A DNA stretch of 64,000 bases from Lucinisca nassula (GCA_963580285.1 OY757017.1:15202538-15266537); one strand, 5' to 3'. Positions 42,310 to 52,745 are shown, counted from the first letter of the stretch. Made by a program: numbers and translations. The notes: a model not told the origin generated them from the sequence alone.

Positions 42310-42410
42310 AATCCTTAGTGTATGTCAGGTAGGTTTGTTTACGAAGTGAAATTGAATAATTTGTATTCAATTTGGAATTTTACGAGTAAACAATACCTAC
42401 CTGACATACA
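42310..42410 (+). repeat. DIRS internal complementary region (circle junction)
   Basis: Positions 42310-42353 are the exact complement of the left end 37313-37356. Positions 42350-42410 are the complement of the right end 42605-42665. They overlap by AATT. This joined complement of both termini is the template used to complete DIRS circles. Confidence 0.93.
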
Positions 42411-42455
42411 ACGATCCCTCCCTCCTACCCCGCTTTTCAAATGTCCTTCCTCAGG

Positions 42456-42620
42456 CGACTTCAATTCGCCGAATTGGAAGTGACACGTTTTTGGGGTATC
42501 CGGAAGTAGACACCGCACATCGGTGCTGAAATAAAAAGTCTCTTCCGGTTGTGAGAGCGAGCTAAAAGCCGGGACTTCCCGGAACCCGAAGTGGAAATCC
42601 TTAGTGTATGTCAGGTAGGT
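42456..42620 (+). repeat. DIRS right inverted terminal repeat
   Basis: The complement of 37332-37498. Beyond it lies the unique right end ATTGTTTACTCGTAAAATTC up to 42665. Confidence 0.9.
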
Positions 42621-42665
42621 ATTGTTTACTCGTAAAATTCCAAATTGAATACAAATTATTCAATT

Positions 42666-42852
42666 TTATTGGCCAGCGATAATCACGCACAAAATAGCAA
42701 TGTAAGTGCTGGTGGGTCGATTGTTTGCAGAACAATCCAAAATCACTTAATTCATCCAATTATTATCGCTCACTAATAATCACATGCATGCCAGACAGCA
42801 TCACGTGAACAATAGTATTATAGATGTTGCAGTATTGTCATCTTTAGGTCGA
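42666..42852. other. right flank of the DIRS insertion
   Basis: Host sequence resumes with TTATTGGCCAGCGATAATCA, homologous to 14505, 19850 and 59236. No gene. Confidence 0.6.
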
Positions 42853-43024
42853 GAAGCCTCCGTGGTCGAGTGGTTACGCTACTCGCCTTGTAAACCAGGG
42901 GTCGCAGGTTCGATCCCGGGCTTCTCCAGACTTTCGGATGCGTCTTTAAACCGAGGTCCCGTCTCCGTATGACCTTAGCTGTTGGTGGGACGTAAAACTG
43001 AAACACTCACTCAATCACTCAACT
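42853..43024 (+). repeat. tRNA-Thr-derived SINE C, best copy
   Basis: The head GAAGCCTCCGTGGTCGAG and CCCGGGCTTC form an acceptor. The anticodon region CTTGTAAACCAGGGGTCGC is that of Thr-TGT. B box GGTTCGATCCC. The body is GAGGTCCCGTCTCCGTATGA and GGTGGGACGTAAAAC, with an ACTC tail. TAGGTCGA flanks both sides. Confidence 0.82.
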
Positions 43025-43115
43025 GTAGGTCGATTGTATATCGGTCGACCCCAAATCCAGTTGGTCAATCTAAATTACGGTTCAGATAAGTTTATTTTCG
43101 TTCAAAATATCATCT

Positions 43116-43187
43116 GTTTCCGTGGTGTAGTGGTTATCACATCCGCTTTACACGCGGAAGGTCCTGAGTTCAATCCTCGGTGAAAAC
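43116..43187 (+). tRNA. tRNA-Val with TAC anticodon (uncertain function)
   Basis: A 72-nt tRNA of the Val family. The anticodon stem TCCGC/GCGGA is intact but the loop is TTTACAC, giving TAC rather than AAC. The 5' half is consensus. The 3' end is altered (CCTCGGTGAAAAC), causing one acceptor mismatch and weakening the T-stem. A T5 terminator follows. It is either a recoded valine isoacceptor or an early pseudogene. Two paralogs (20112, 59507) share the same anticodon change. Confidence 0.65.
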
Positions 43188-43224
43188 ATGTTTTTCTTTT
43201 TCCTGTCTCTTTCTTTTGTGTTAA

Positions 43225-43370
43225 GAAGCCTCCGTGGTGTTGTGGTTACGCTACTCACCTTGTAAACCACCCGGGCTTCTCCAGACTTTGGATGAGTCTT
43301 TAAACCGAGGTCCCGTCTCCGTATGACCTTAGCTGTTGGTGGGACGTAAAACTCAAACACTCACTCACTC
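43225..43370 (+). repeat. SINE C with internal deletion
   Basis: The head ends CTTGTAAACCACCCGGGC, so the T-arm is deleted. The body and ACTC tail are intact. TTTTGTGTTAA and TTTTGTGTAA flank it. The same deletion occurs at 59601. Confidence 0.78.
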
Positions 43371-43457
43371 TTTTGTGTAAGTGATGTCTCAGTAAAGCGT
43401 GATTCACTGACAAGCTTTTGTTAGAAAACATACTTTTTTTACTTAACCCTAACATGC

Positions 43458-43685
43458 TTAACCCTTTTTGTACCAAATGGAATCTTCCACCTTATATATA
43501 GCAGGAGTCCATTTCAAAATTTAGGGGTGCCATGTTGTGTTTTCTTCAAAATTTATTTGGAAAATGGCTTAACTTTTCGTAAACAGTGTAGGTCCTGATC
43601 AGACGCCGCGTTCTGTGGCGTCTGATCTGGGCGTGCACTGTTTGTCAACAACCCGTTTTGGGGGTTTCCAGTACTGAATGGCTAA
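43458..43685. mobile_element. TTAA-flanked MITE, copy
   Basis: From TTAACCCTTTTTGTACCA to GTACTGAATGGCTAA, with the CAGACGCCGCGTTCTGTGGC centre (one mismatch). Confidence 0.68.
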
Positions 43686-43749
43686 CAGTTCAGCGAATTC
43701 GCATGCATATAAAATTAAAACACTTATCCTGCTGTTCACAACAACCGCT

Positions 43750-44060
43750 GGCCTCGGTGGCTCACTCGGATGCGCGTCTGACTGGTGATCAGGAGGACGC
43801 GGGTTCGATTGCCGCCGGGGTCGGCAACATTCTTTCGTGGAGATTGATCATGAAATCTTTTCTACAGTCATTCTTTCCCTTCCGCTGATTCAAGAAGGGC
43901 AGTTGTCAGTTTCTGGCGAAAGAATGTGCACTGTACTGGTTAACTGCTTACGTATAAGCCTGCCCAGGAAAAGTGTGGATAGGTAAATTGACCGGCCAAA
44001 AATGACCTAAAATAGTGTTGACTGGGCCGTTAAACTCCATAACAAACAAACAAACAAATA
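43750..44060 (+). repeat. tRNA-derived SINE B, full copy with 9-bp target duplication
   Basis: Head: GGCCTCG pairs with CGGGGTC, A box TGGCTCAGTCGG, anticodon arm TCTGA-CTGGTGA-TCAGG (loop anticodon GGT), B box GGTTCGATTGCC. The body and tail are as in 60122. ACAACCGCT flanks it (43741-43749, 44061-44069). Paralogs at 15655 and 20753 lack the insertion. Confidence 0.85.
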
Positions 44061-44445
44061 ACAACCGCTACGTGTGCTAACAGTGTAGATCAAGATCAGA
44101 AGCCATCTGATTAGGATCCATACTGTCTTTGATTCAGTTTGCGAATTTGAATGAATAAATTACATCAAGTAATTAGATTGGCTGAAATGTAAATGGGTGT
44201 GGCTAAATTAATTTATGCACTGCGGGATAAGGGTTAATAATGAGTCGAACTTCCGACAGTAGTATCGCTGTCGGTCCGACATTGGCCCTCTTTTTGTACT
44301 GGGTGGGTAATTGACAAAATGGGGCATTGTTTCTAGAAAAGTGAGCATCTGCCCAGTCTGATTAGAGTCCTCGCAGCTCGTATGAGCCTTCTAAAGCCTC
44401 CGGACTGCAAACGATAACCCTCACCAGACAGGTTTGCTGCACATT

Positions 44446-44501
<56 letters not shown>

Positions 44502-44565
44502 TATTGTTTTCTTTCTTTCTTCCTTTCTTTCTTACATGCAGGACATCAGGCGGGGAAAACTAAAC
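44061..44565. other. duplicated DNA with (CTTT)n microsatellite
   Basis: No gene is seen. It is homologous to 60434-60900. A CTTT tract lies at 44446-44534. GGACATCAGGCGGGGAAAAC then leads into the Tc1 insertion. Confidence 0.6.
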
Positions 44566-46068
44566 TATATACTCACTCCCAAAAGAAACGATACAAGATT
44601 AAAGTGAAAATATTTTCAAAACAACCAAATTACAGATTCAAATGACATAAAAATTCGTTGTATATGACGTCTAGCTAGAGTGTGGTGGCTTTTGAACCAT
44701 ATCGGACAGTCCGATTGCCTGTCGATTTTAACGATTTGCACGTGCAGCCCGATTCGAGCATATCCCAATACATGTATAGGGAAAACTTCGAATGTTTTGT
44801 GAAGGACTTGTACCCAAACGAAGACAAAACACCTAAAATTAAGAATTTGAATTGAAGCGAAATGCCACGGCTGAATGAAAATCAGAGATGGCGAGCCATT
44901 GGGATGCTTGAATCTGGAAGACGTCAAGCTGACGTCGCAGCCCAGTTTGGTGTCTCGCGTTTGACTATCACACGTCTTGTAGCACGCTACAGAACATCAT
45001 GAGTAGTTGCTGATCGACCCCGCTCAGGCAGGCCTCGCGTAACAACACGTGCTCAGGACCGTCACATTCGGACGTCACATTTACGTAATCGTTTTCTTAT
45101 GGCCACATCAACTAGTGCGGCAACACGGGGACAAAACTGCATCAACAGTTCGGAGGAGATTGGCTGAACACGGTATCAGAGCAATGCGCCCATACAATGG
45201 ACCAAAGTTTAATCGACGTCACCGTCTTAATAGGGCACAGTGGGTACGTCAGCGCATTCGTTGGACTCAGCAACAGTGGAACACGGATCTATTCAGCGAC
45301 GAATCAAGGTTTCTTTTGGAACGCAAGGATGGACGAGTGATGGTTTACCGAAGACGCGGTGAACGTTTTGCTGACGCCTGTGTGCGTCAAGTAGACCGTT
45401 ACGGAGGCGGTAGCGTGATGGTATGGGGTGCCATTTCTTTCCACCATCGTTCCCAGCTTGTTGTTGTGCGAGGAAACTTGACTGGAGTACGCTATCGGGA
45501 CGAGATTCTGGCACCAGTTGTTGTTCCGCTGATGAACGCTAACAGACAGCTGACGTTATTTCAGCAAGACAACGCCAGATGTCACACGGCTCGTGTCTGT
45601 GCTGACTACCTCCAGCAGCAGCAAGTGAATGTTCTCCCTTGGCCCGCAAAATCTCCAGACCTCTCGCCAATAGAACATCTGTGGGATGTTCTGGATCGCC
45701 GCATTAGACGTCGTCAACCTGCAACGTTAGCCCAGCTTGAACTTTTTCTAAACCAGGAATGGAACGCGATACCCCAGAACCAAATCCAGACACTTATCCG
45801 GTCAATGAGGCGTCGTTGTACTGCAGTCAGAGATGCAAATGGTGGGCATACACGTTATTGACTTTTGTGTAAATTCTGATGTGACCCCTACGAGACTTCG
45901 TACTTTCTAATGGAATCAGATGCTGTTCAAATTTTAGGAATTTTGGATGAAATGTACCATAAAAGTCTATATTTTCATTATACATGTAAAGGATTGATCA
46001 TTATTATGTTTTCAATTATTTTTTCCCTTTCAAATCTATGTATCGTTTCTTTTGAGAGTGAGTATATA
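44566..46068 (+). mobile_element. Tc1-type DNA transposon (inactivated)
   Basis: About 1.5 kb. 30-bp inverted ends (44566-44595 and 46039-46068) share ACTCACTC and CAAAAGAAACGATACA, with one mismatch. TA is at the edges. Related host sequences at 26085 and 60885 (GAAAACTATATAA) show the unoccupied site. It encodes a broken DD34E transposase. Confidence 0.85.
44862..45861 (+). pseudogene. Tc1-family transposase, one stop and one frameshift
   Basis: The N-terminal helix-turn-helix reads from ATG 44862 (MPRLNENQRWRAIGMLESG, QFGVSRLTITRL). An in-frame TGA at 45000 interrupts it, and the frame continues VVADRPRSGRPRVTTR. Near 45120-45135 the frame shifts by one base. From there the catalytic domain is open to 45861. 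The three acidic residues are present: Asp in FSDESRF, Asp in FQQDNARCH, and Glu in SPIEHLWD, the last two separated by 34 residues (DD34E). The protein would cut and paste the element at TA sites, but as it stands it cannot be made full length. Confidence 0.88.
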
Positions 46069-46799
46069 GTGTGGTAATGGTGATTTCGTGGTCCACGAAC
46101 TGAAGCGTGGAGCACGTTTTTTGTTCGACTGGGAGATTCGTGAAATTTCGAACAATTTCGTGGCGCACAACGACCACTTTTCAAAAAGAGCGTGAAATCA
46201 GTCACGTGACTGAATTAATATGGCTGAACATAGAAAAGTATATGGCGTGCCGTTTTACTATTTAATACAATTTCGAGATATCTATAATTTTACGAGATAT
46301 CTATAATTATATAATAGATATCTATAAATCAAATTATATGTATCTATAATAAACATTGGAGGTCATTGTAACAAGGCATACTTTGGTTTGGAAAGAGATA
46401 AAAATATAAGTAACTGACTTATAATGTCATTGATCAAGTAATTTCGCGTTGAACCAGGTACAGGTCCGAGGTCTGCTGCATTGGCCCGAGGCCTCGAGGC
46501 AATTTTAGATAGTAACCATAATACAAGTTTTATAAACTTAAGCTATTTATTGTGCTTGTCATTTGCAGTTAATATGGAGCTAAGACACAGCTCGGATCTA
46601 TCTGATTATAAATGATTGACTTGGAGATGCTTCTTTGCCTTATGACTGTTAATCATAGCTCTCTCACGGCTGTGTTTCGAAACTGGCTAGGGTCACATGT
46701 GAGACGCCAACCGGAGGTCGGGTGGTTTTTCTCCGGGGATGCCGGCTTCGATTTTCGCCAACCTGTGATTAACGATCGGTTAGATATAAGTGAAATTGT
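46069..46799. other. gene-free, AT-rich; CGTGGAGCACG motif
   Basis: The start carries TTTCGTGGTCCACGAA and CGTGGAGCACG (46106-46116), repeated in inverted form at 51298-51352. Around 46265-46350 the words GATATCTATAA and TATAGATATC repeat. No gene is supported. Confidence 0.4.
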
Positions 46800-47540
46800 C
46801 TCGACAGAACAAGGCAACGCAAGCGTAGCATCCCCTCGCAACAGCATACCATTCATCGACATGAAGGTTTGAAGCTTCTACGATGATAGCTGTATATTCT
46901 GTCCTGTTCATAAGATTTATTAAGGTCAAGTCCATTGTGACCTTGACCTCTGACCACTGACCTTGAAAGTCAATACTGTTCATCGTCTCTTCATGGGGAA
47001 CATTTGTAGAAGGTTTGAAGCTTCTACGATGATAACTGTGCATTCTATCCTGTTCATAAGGGCAAGTCCATTCTGACCTTGATTCTCGACCCTTGGCCTT
47101 GAAAATCAATAAGGTTCATCGTCTTTCCATGGGGAAAATTTGTGGAAGATTTGAAGCTTCTACGCTGATAAATGTGTCTTATTTCCTGTTAATAAGGTTT
47201 TTAAGGTCAAGTTCATAGTGACCTTGACCTTTGAACCTTGACCTTGAAAATCAATAGCGTTCATCGTCTTTCTATGGGGAATATTTATGGAGGGTTTGAA
47301 GCTTCTATGATGATAAATGTGTCTTTAATCGTGTTCACAAGGTTTTTAAGGTCAAGTTCATTGTGACCTTGACCTTTGATCTTGAAAAGAAATAGGGTTC
47401 ATTGTCTTTCAATGGGGACATTTGTGGAAGGTTTGAAGATTCTAGGATGATCTATTTGTCTTCTATTCTGTTCACAAGGTTTTTAATGTCAATGTCATTG
47501 TAGCCTTTACCTTTTACCCTTGACCTTGAAAATCAATAGG
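46800..47540. repeat. ~150-bp tandem repeats (GTCAAGGTCA-type), probable Helitron-like remnant
   Basis: Four to five diverged units with AGGTTTGAAGCTTCTACGAT, GTTCATCGTCTTTCCATGGG and AGTGACCTTGACC. A CATCCCCTCGCAACAGCATA word precedes them and its inverse (GTTGCGAGGGGATA) closes a related fragment at 50030-50226. Confidence 0.6.
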
Positions 47541-47909
47541 AGGTTTTAGAGATTCCGTTTATGACGTCATTCTTGCGCATGCGCAAAGCACTGGCCGTCA
47601 ATTGAAACGGCCATCGCTATTCAAATGTATTGGCGGAACTTAAAATGCTAACAATATTCAGACATTTTGAGAGAAAATGTACCCGTTTACATTGAAATAA
47701 TGCCTCGAGAAGAAAAGAATGATATTTTGCTTTTATTACTGAAATTCGATCATTTATCCTGGATCCGTTTGTTATTGACGAAAATCTCTTCGTGAATGAC
47801 CCATGTCAATGGCTTACGAAAGCTTACTTGAATGACCCATGTCAATGGCTTACGAGAGCTTACTTACAAAATAGGGTTTTACGTAACTTTTCGTTATTCG
47901 CTATCCAAG

Positions 47910-47942
<33 letters not shown>

Positions 47943-48150
47943 CTCTATCTCTCTATCTCTCTATCTATCTATCTATCTAACTAACTATCTATCTAACTAT
48001 TGAGAAAACTGTCCAACGATCTGTCTACATGTGCAATTATAAAATGTCCAACGATCTGTCTAGAAGTGCAGTTTTAATAAATTGAAGATACTTGTGGACA
48101 GATAACGTTTGTTATTGTTTAAACAATATTTTATTTCTAGCAACATCATG

Positions 48151-48151
<1 letters not shown>
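47541..48151. other. gene-free; TGACGTCA and (TCTA)n
   Basis: GATTCCGTTTATGACGTCAT at 47560. A local direct repeat GAATGACCCATGTCAATGGC at 47796 and 47831. A (TCTA)n microsatellite at 47912-47990. Confidence 0.45.

Positions 48152-48222
<71 letters not shown>
48152..48222. repeat. (GA)n microsatellite
   Basis: About 34 uninterrupted GA units. Confidence 0.97.
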
Positions 48223-48223
<1 letters not shown>

Positions 48224-48690
48224 TTGATTGAGAAACTGACAGTAGACAGACAGACGACAGACAGACCGACTGACCGAATGACTGACTAACAGATGAACGG
48301 ACGGAAAGTTAGACAGAAAAATAAACTGATACTGATAGTAGAAAACAACTAATGAGTGGACTGACAGACGGGCGTCGAGTCAACGTTGGTTCGACGTCAT
48401 GCCGTCGACACCAACTTCAACTCACTTCAACGTCACATGGCCGTTGAGAGAGAGAGAGAGAGAGGTTTGACTGACAAACTGACAGACGTCAGACCGACCG
48501 ACTGAATGAATGAATGACTAACAGACGTACGGACGAACAGACAGAAAAATAAACATACTGACAGTCGAAAAAAAAAGCTAATGAGTGGACTGAAAGACGG
48601 TCGTCGAGTCAACGTTGACTCGACGTCATGCCGTCGACACCCACTCCAACTCATGTCAATGTCACGTGACCGTTGAGATGAGAGAGGTTT
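48223..48690. repeat. ~235-bp tandem duplication
   Basis: Two copies starting GAGGTTTGA.TGA, with AATGAGTGGACTGA, CGTCGAGTCAACGTTG and GCCGTCGACACC shared. Each ends at GGCCGTTGAGA / GACCGTTGAGA. The CGACGTC/GTCGAC words make it partly palindromic. Confidence 0.75.
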
Positions 48691-48738
48691 GACTGATCCG
48701 TGTATCCAAGAAGATATTGTGGAGCTTAGTTAATAAGC

Positions 48739-48966
48739 CATTAACCCTTTTTGTACCAAATAATGGAATCTTCCTCCTTATATATAGCAGGAGTCCATTT
48801 CAAACTTTAGGCGTCTCAGGTTGTGTTTTCTTCAAAATTTGTTTGGAAATTGGCTTGACTTTTGCAAATAGTGTAGGCCCTGATCAGACGCCGCGTTCTG
48901 TGGCGTCTGATCTGGGCCTGCACTGTTTGCCAGGGTACCCGTTTTGGGGTTCCTGGTAATGTAAGG
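48739..48966. mobile_element. TTAA-flanked MITE, copy
   Basis: It starts TTAACCCTTTTTGTACCA and has the CAGACGCCGCGTTCTGTGGC centre. The right end is degraded (GGTAATGTAAGGG). Confidence 0.65.
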
Positions 48967-49346
48967 GCTGGGCAGGTTGATCTACCTGATTTTACTGTAA
49001 AACCCTGCACTTGCGAAGGAGTGTTTCATTCTCATGCACTAAAAGGGTGTTCTATGTTTGTTTTGAATTTAATGTTCCAATCCCACTGAGTATTGATGGG
49101 TCCGAGCACTAGGCAAATGACATCTTTGGAGGCAACGCCGTATTATCGCCAACGCAACGTTCTGACGTTTCATCGAAGTTGCAAAGTCAAATTCAGTGCA
49201 TCGCTTTGATGTTTGTTTGATGTAGACACGACGTTGTTGACATGTTACATGTCGGTTGACGTGGAACTGTAATTTACATTTACCTACGCTCGCTAAGTGT
49301 TGGTACGCTAAGAGAGAGAGAGAGAGCAACATGTAGGCCATGGCAC

Positions 49347-49403
<57 letters not shown>

Positions 49404-49483
49404 GAGGACCCTGTTGGATCGTTTGTACAATATATCTTAAAGAGCAGTTAATTAAAATATAAGACTAGGGATTTGCCATCATG
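48967..49483. other. gene-free with (GA)n
   Basis: No gene is seen. GA runs at 49311-49326 and 49351-49407. A few CGTTGTTGACATG words. Confidence 0.45.
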
Positions 49484-49842
49484 AAAAACACGCCTATGCG
49501 ATTTTGACCCCCTCAAACCCCACTTTTATATAGTAAAACTGGGGTTTACAGGGGTAAACATTATTTTTCTTATTATTATTATGGGTACTCGATAGAACCG
49601 CCTCAAAACAGATTGTTGGTACTCGATAGAACCGCCTGTACTTAATGCACAAAATTATTAAATGTTAAAAAAACAAAAACGGACAAATAGATAAAAATCT
49701 TTATCTCGTAGTGGCGGTTCTATCGAGTCCCCGCAATCTATGTTTCGAGCAGAAATAAAAAAAAATATTACAATTTTTCATCTTAAAATTTCCATTTTTT
49801 CCCCCCAAAAAATGATAATATATTTGTAAAGGCATGTTTTCG
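49484..49842. mobile_element. palindromic MITE-like element, copy 9 (covarying arms)
   Basis: The ends are AACACGCCTATGCGATTTTG and AAAGGCATGTTTTCGTAATG. The left arm ACTCGATAGAACCGCC occurs twice and the right arm GGCGGTTCTATCGAGT carries the matching change (GATAG/CTATC instead of GTTAG/CTAAC). A ~90-bp insertion separates the arms. Confidence 0.68.
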
Positions 49843-50566
49843 TAATGCGAAATTTCACATCTGGTAGCATATCGGTGTTTGTCCCATTATCTTACATTAG
49901 AATTCGTCAAAAGTTATATTTACGCTGTAATTAACACTTTATCTGTCCCACTGCCTTGAAGCATATACGACGTTGACGGCCAGGGCTTTTCCCGTTCTAT
50001 TTTTAGAAGCGGAAGTGCGTCACGAAAAAAGCTCCTATAAGGGTCGTCGTCTTTCCATGGGAAACATTTGTGGAAGGCTGGAAGCTTCTACGATGAAAAC
50101 TGTGTCTGCTATCGTGTTCACAAGGTTCCGGACGGACACACACACTAACACACACACAAACACACACGTGGACGCAAGGTACCGATGCTATATCCCCGTC
50201 ACAACGTTGTTGCGAGGGGATAAAATAGGGTTGTCAGAAGAATGAAGGCAAGTGAAATTTTAATAACACACTATTTGACCCAAAATGTCGATTTCTTTTC
50301 AAAAGAGCCCAACAGATTACAATATTTAGAAGACAACCAGAAAGTGTCCCTATGAACCACTAAACAAGAAATCTCATTTTAGTGCTTCTGTTTCACAAAA
50401 CAATAAAATTTCAGTTTGCTGTCGTTGCCCCTAAAAAGAGCTAAAAAGACGGCGAACTAATCAGAATGAATTACATATCATTTTAAAACACATTTGTGTT
50501 TTTTTTTTTTTTTTTTTCAGTTTTTGACAAAAAATCTACAAACGTGCAAGTGATAATAGCAGTAAA
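49843..50566. other. fragment of the 46.8-kb tandem-repeat family plus AT-rich DNA
   Basis: Positions 50030-50226 contain one unit (GGAAGCTTCTACGATGAAAA) and a terminal hairpin-like GTTGTTGCGAGGGGATAAAA. A T run lies at 50498-50517. No gene. Confidence 0.45.
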
Positions 50567-50910
50567 TACACCCGTGGACACAAAAGCGTTCAAACTCCTA
50601 TGAAATAACTTTCAATGAATCTCTTTGCATCAAGTTAGTTTGACAAGCAAATGTCATTCATGAAGGAATTCTTAAACTAGATCAGGCAATTGATTGGTCT
50701 TATTTTGGAAAACACTTTCTGATTGACATTTGAGATGAATTTTGATTGGACACTGCAGGAGTCAACAATGAAATGTACACCACCTTGTGTTTTGAATTTA
50801 TTTCTGTCTAAAAGTTGACTGATAGGATGTTAGGATTTATTGAATGATGTTTCAAGTCAGAATGAAATGAAGCTCATCAAAGTTTGAACGCTTTTGTGTC
50901 CACAGGTGTA
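50567..50910. mobile_element. 344-bp MITE with 30-bp inverted repeats (TA ends)
   Basis: The left end TACACCCGTGGACACAAAAG, continuing CGTTCAAACT, is matched by the complement ending at 50910, with one difference. TA lies at both outer edges, consistent with a Tc1/mariner-type target. The interior has no coding frame. Confidence 0.88.
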
Positions 50911-51491
50911 TGTTTAAATAAAAGAAAAGAAAGAAAAAAAAAAAAAAAATAATCATCCACTGTGATTTGAACTCACGACCCCCTTGCGATGCAAAATTGA
51001 ACTTTTTGACGATATTCCAGTACTTTATCCACTGCGACACGAGATTCGTCAATTGGAATCGTTGAATTCAAGCAATATAGAGCATATATACGAATATATT
51101 TGATAATTTGTTTTCTGTTTGTTTGTTTGTTTGATTCGAGGTTTAACGTTCCCGTCAACACTGTATAGGTTCATTGCTTTCTGTACAACCGAGGGACATA
51201 CAAGAATACTAAAATATAAAACAGTCACATTAGTTTTTCATTTTCTTGCTTTAGGCATCAAGCTGGAAGCACGGATCACATTTGACTGGTACAAAAACGT
51301 GGAGCACGATTTTCCACTGCGCATCATGGGCGGAGCTCAGTCGTGCTCCACGAAATGTCTCCAGTCGAATACCGTCAATGTTTCCGAGATCAATAAAACA
51401 CCTGTCACAAAATTAACATTTACAAGTTGATTGACATATGCACAGTAGTAGAATTTGTCCTGGAAGGCTCTAATTAGAGTATTACACAACC
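50911..51491. other. gene-free; SINE A fragment and CGTGGAGCACGA hairpin
   Basis: Positions 51112-51180 are a reversed SINE A tail (GATTCGAGGTTTAACG). Positions 51298-51352 form a hairpin with CGTGGAGCACGA arms. From 51380 the second segmental duplication begins (TTTCCGAGATCAATAAAACA). Confidence 0.5.
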
Positions 51492-51561
51492 ACATTGGTG
51501 GTTCAGTGGTAGAATGCACGCCTGCCACGCGGGCGGCCCGGGTTCGATTCCCGGCCGATGC
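51492..51561 (+). pseudogene. tRNA-Gly copy with damaged acceptor
   Basis: Full length with GCC anticodon and intact T-arm, but the 5' strand is ACATTGG instead of GCATCGG. The first acceptor pair is therefore A-C and another is a wobble pair. AATGCACG replaces AATGCTCG before the anticodon stem. Probably poor or non-functional. The paralog at 26199 is a fragment. Confidence 0.7.
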
Positions 51562-51810
51562 AATTTTATTTTTACTGTCGGTCTATCTATAGCCAATTTA
51601 CCGTGCGTATGTTCGTCTATCAGCATATGCCCTTCCGATATTTGGATTTTTTTACACTCGCAGAATTAAAATTATTGGGAAGCTTCCTGTAAACCAGATC
51701 GAAACTATAAAACGGGTTTCGATTTCGTTTATTTGATTTGAGGTTTTTTGTCCCCGTCACTGCACACTGTTTAGGTCATACATATACCAATCACAACATA
51801 CATACACAGA

Positions 51811-52109
51811 GGCCTCCGCCCATCGGGGCTTGAAGAAATATATGGGCTGCATGATGCTTCCACGCAGAGCTGAATCCGACCACAAGCGAGTACTGGTATA
51901 CCGCTTAGGGGATCTAAGCCTTCCCAGGAAAAGCGGTGCGAGTCGGACCGTCAATGCTTATAAACCCTATTGGTTTCATTGGGCAACAGGGCTTGAGATA
52001 TCATTTCATCACAATGTCGGGTAAAAGTCCCACGAAAGTGGAAGCAGCCTCCCCAAAATGACCTGTACAGTGTTGACTGGAATGTTAAACCTCAAATCAA
52101 ACAAACAAA
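51811..52109 (+). repeat. SINE A, full copy
   Basis: Paralogous to 26500, from GGCCTCCGCCCATCGGGGC to GTTAAACCTC and CAAA repeats. A reversed fragment precedes it at 51720-51778. Confidence 0.8.
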
Positions 52110-52189
52110 ACCTACATACACAGATGATGAACTATTAAAAGACATCCTCGAACGTTCAATAGGTCTTAGTATTCATGTAAATGTACATC

Positions 52190-52498
52190 GCGAAAACACG
52201 CCTATATAATTTTGACCCCTTGAACCTCACTTTTATATAGTAAAACTGGGGTTTACAGGGGTAAACATTATTTTTCTTATTTCTGCTCTAAAATATAGAT
52301 TGTTGGTACTCGTTAGAACCGCCTCAATTTGGTACTCGTTAGAACCGCCTTAATGAGGCGGTTCTAACGAGTGCCTACAATCTATAAATTGAGCAGAAAT
52401 AAGAAAAATATCACAATTTTTCATCTTAAAATTTTCATTAAGGTGGCGGTATAGGTGTGTTTTCGGCGATAAAGGTGGCGGTATAGGTGTGTTTTCGA
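52190..52498. mobile_element. palindromic MITE-like element, copy 10
   Basis: It starts CGCGAAAACACGCCTATA and ends GGTGTGTTTTCG, the end being duplicated (GCGATAAAGGTGGCGGTATA region). The left arm is partly duplicated; the core at 52330-52372 is well paired. Confidence 0.68.
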
Positions 52499-52745
52499 AA
52501 TGAGTAGCTATTTAAAAATACTAGCCATTGTCTGCTGATCCAAAATCACACAATCCATCCAATCATTATCACTCAGTGATAATCACTTAGACAGTAGCAC
52601 GTGGGCAGCATAGGTGTGGCAGTATTGTAATCTCCGAGTCGATTGTTTGTCAAACGATCCAAAATCACTTAATCCATCCAATCATTATCACTCAGTGATT
52701 ATCACAAGTGTTGTAATATTGTCAACTTTAGATCCGACCCTAAGT

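Larger units (their letters stand above)
37313..42665 (+). mobile_element. DIRS-like tyrosine-recombinase retrotransposon, near complete
   Basis: About 5.35 kb. It has inverted terminal repeats, an internal complementary region, and gag-like, RT/RNase H/DAM-like and tyrosine recombinase frames. This is the architecture of DIRS1-type elements, which form a circular intermediate that a recombinase integrates without target duplication. The host sequence GCGCGCGGTTTAATT at the left and AATTTTATTGGCCAGCGAT at the right share AATT. The uninterrupted paralog at 59221-59250 reads GCGCTTTAATTTTATTGGCC, so the insertion is clean with one AATT. The only obvious lesion is a TAG in gag. Confidence 0.9.
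26100..44565. repeat. segmental duplication copy 1 (with large insertions)
   Basis: It starts at TTTCCGAGATCAATAAGACA and contains the same ordered landmarks as 51380-60905. These are tRNA-Gly, SINE A, palindrome, SINE A, tRNA-Val, palindrome, SINE A (-), CTTT microsatellite, tRNA-Gly, 18-bp satellite, tRNA-Val, SINE C, TTAA MITE and SINE B. The extra length comes from insertions at 28978-32446, 32575-33657 and 37313-42665. Confidence 0.8.

Noticed and set aside
42853..43024. Functional tRNA-Thr (TGT)
   Set aside because: The 5' strand of the anticodon stem does not pair (CTCGC against ACCAG) and a SINE body with target duplications follows.
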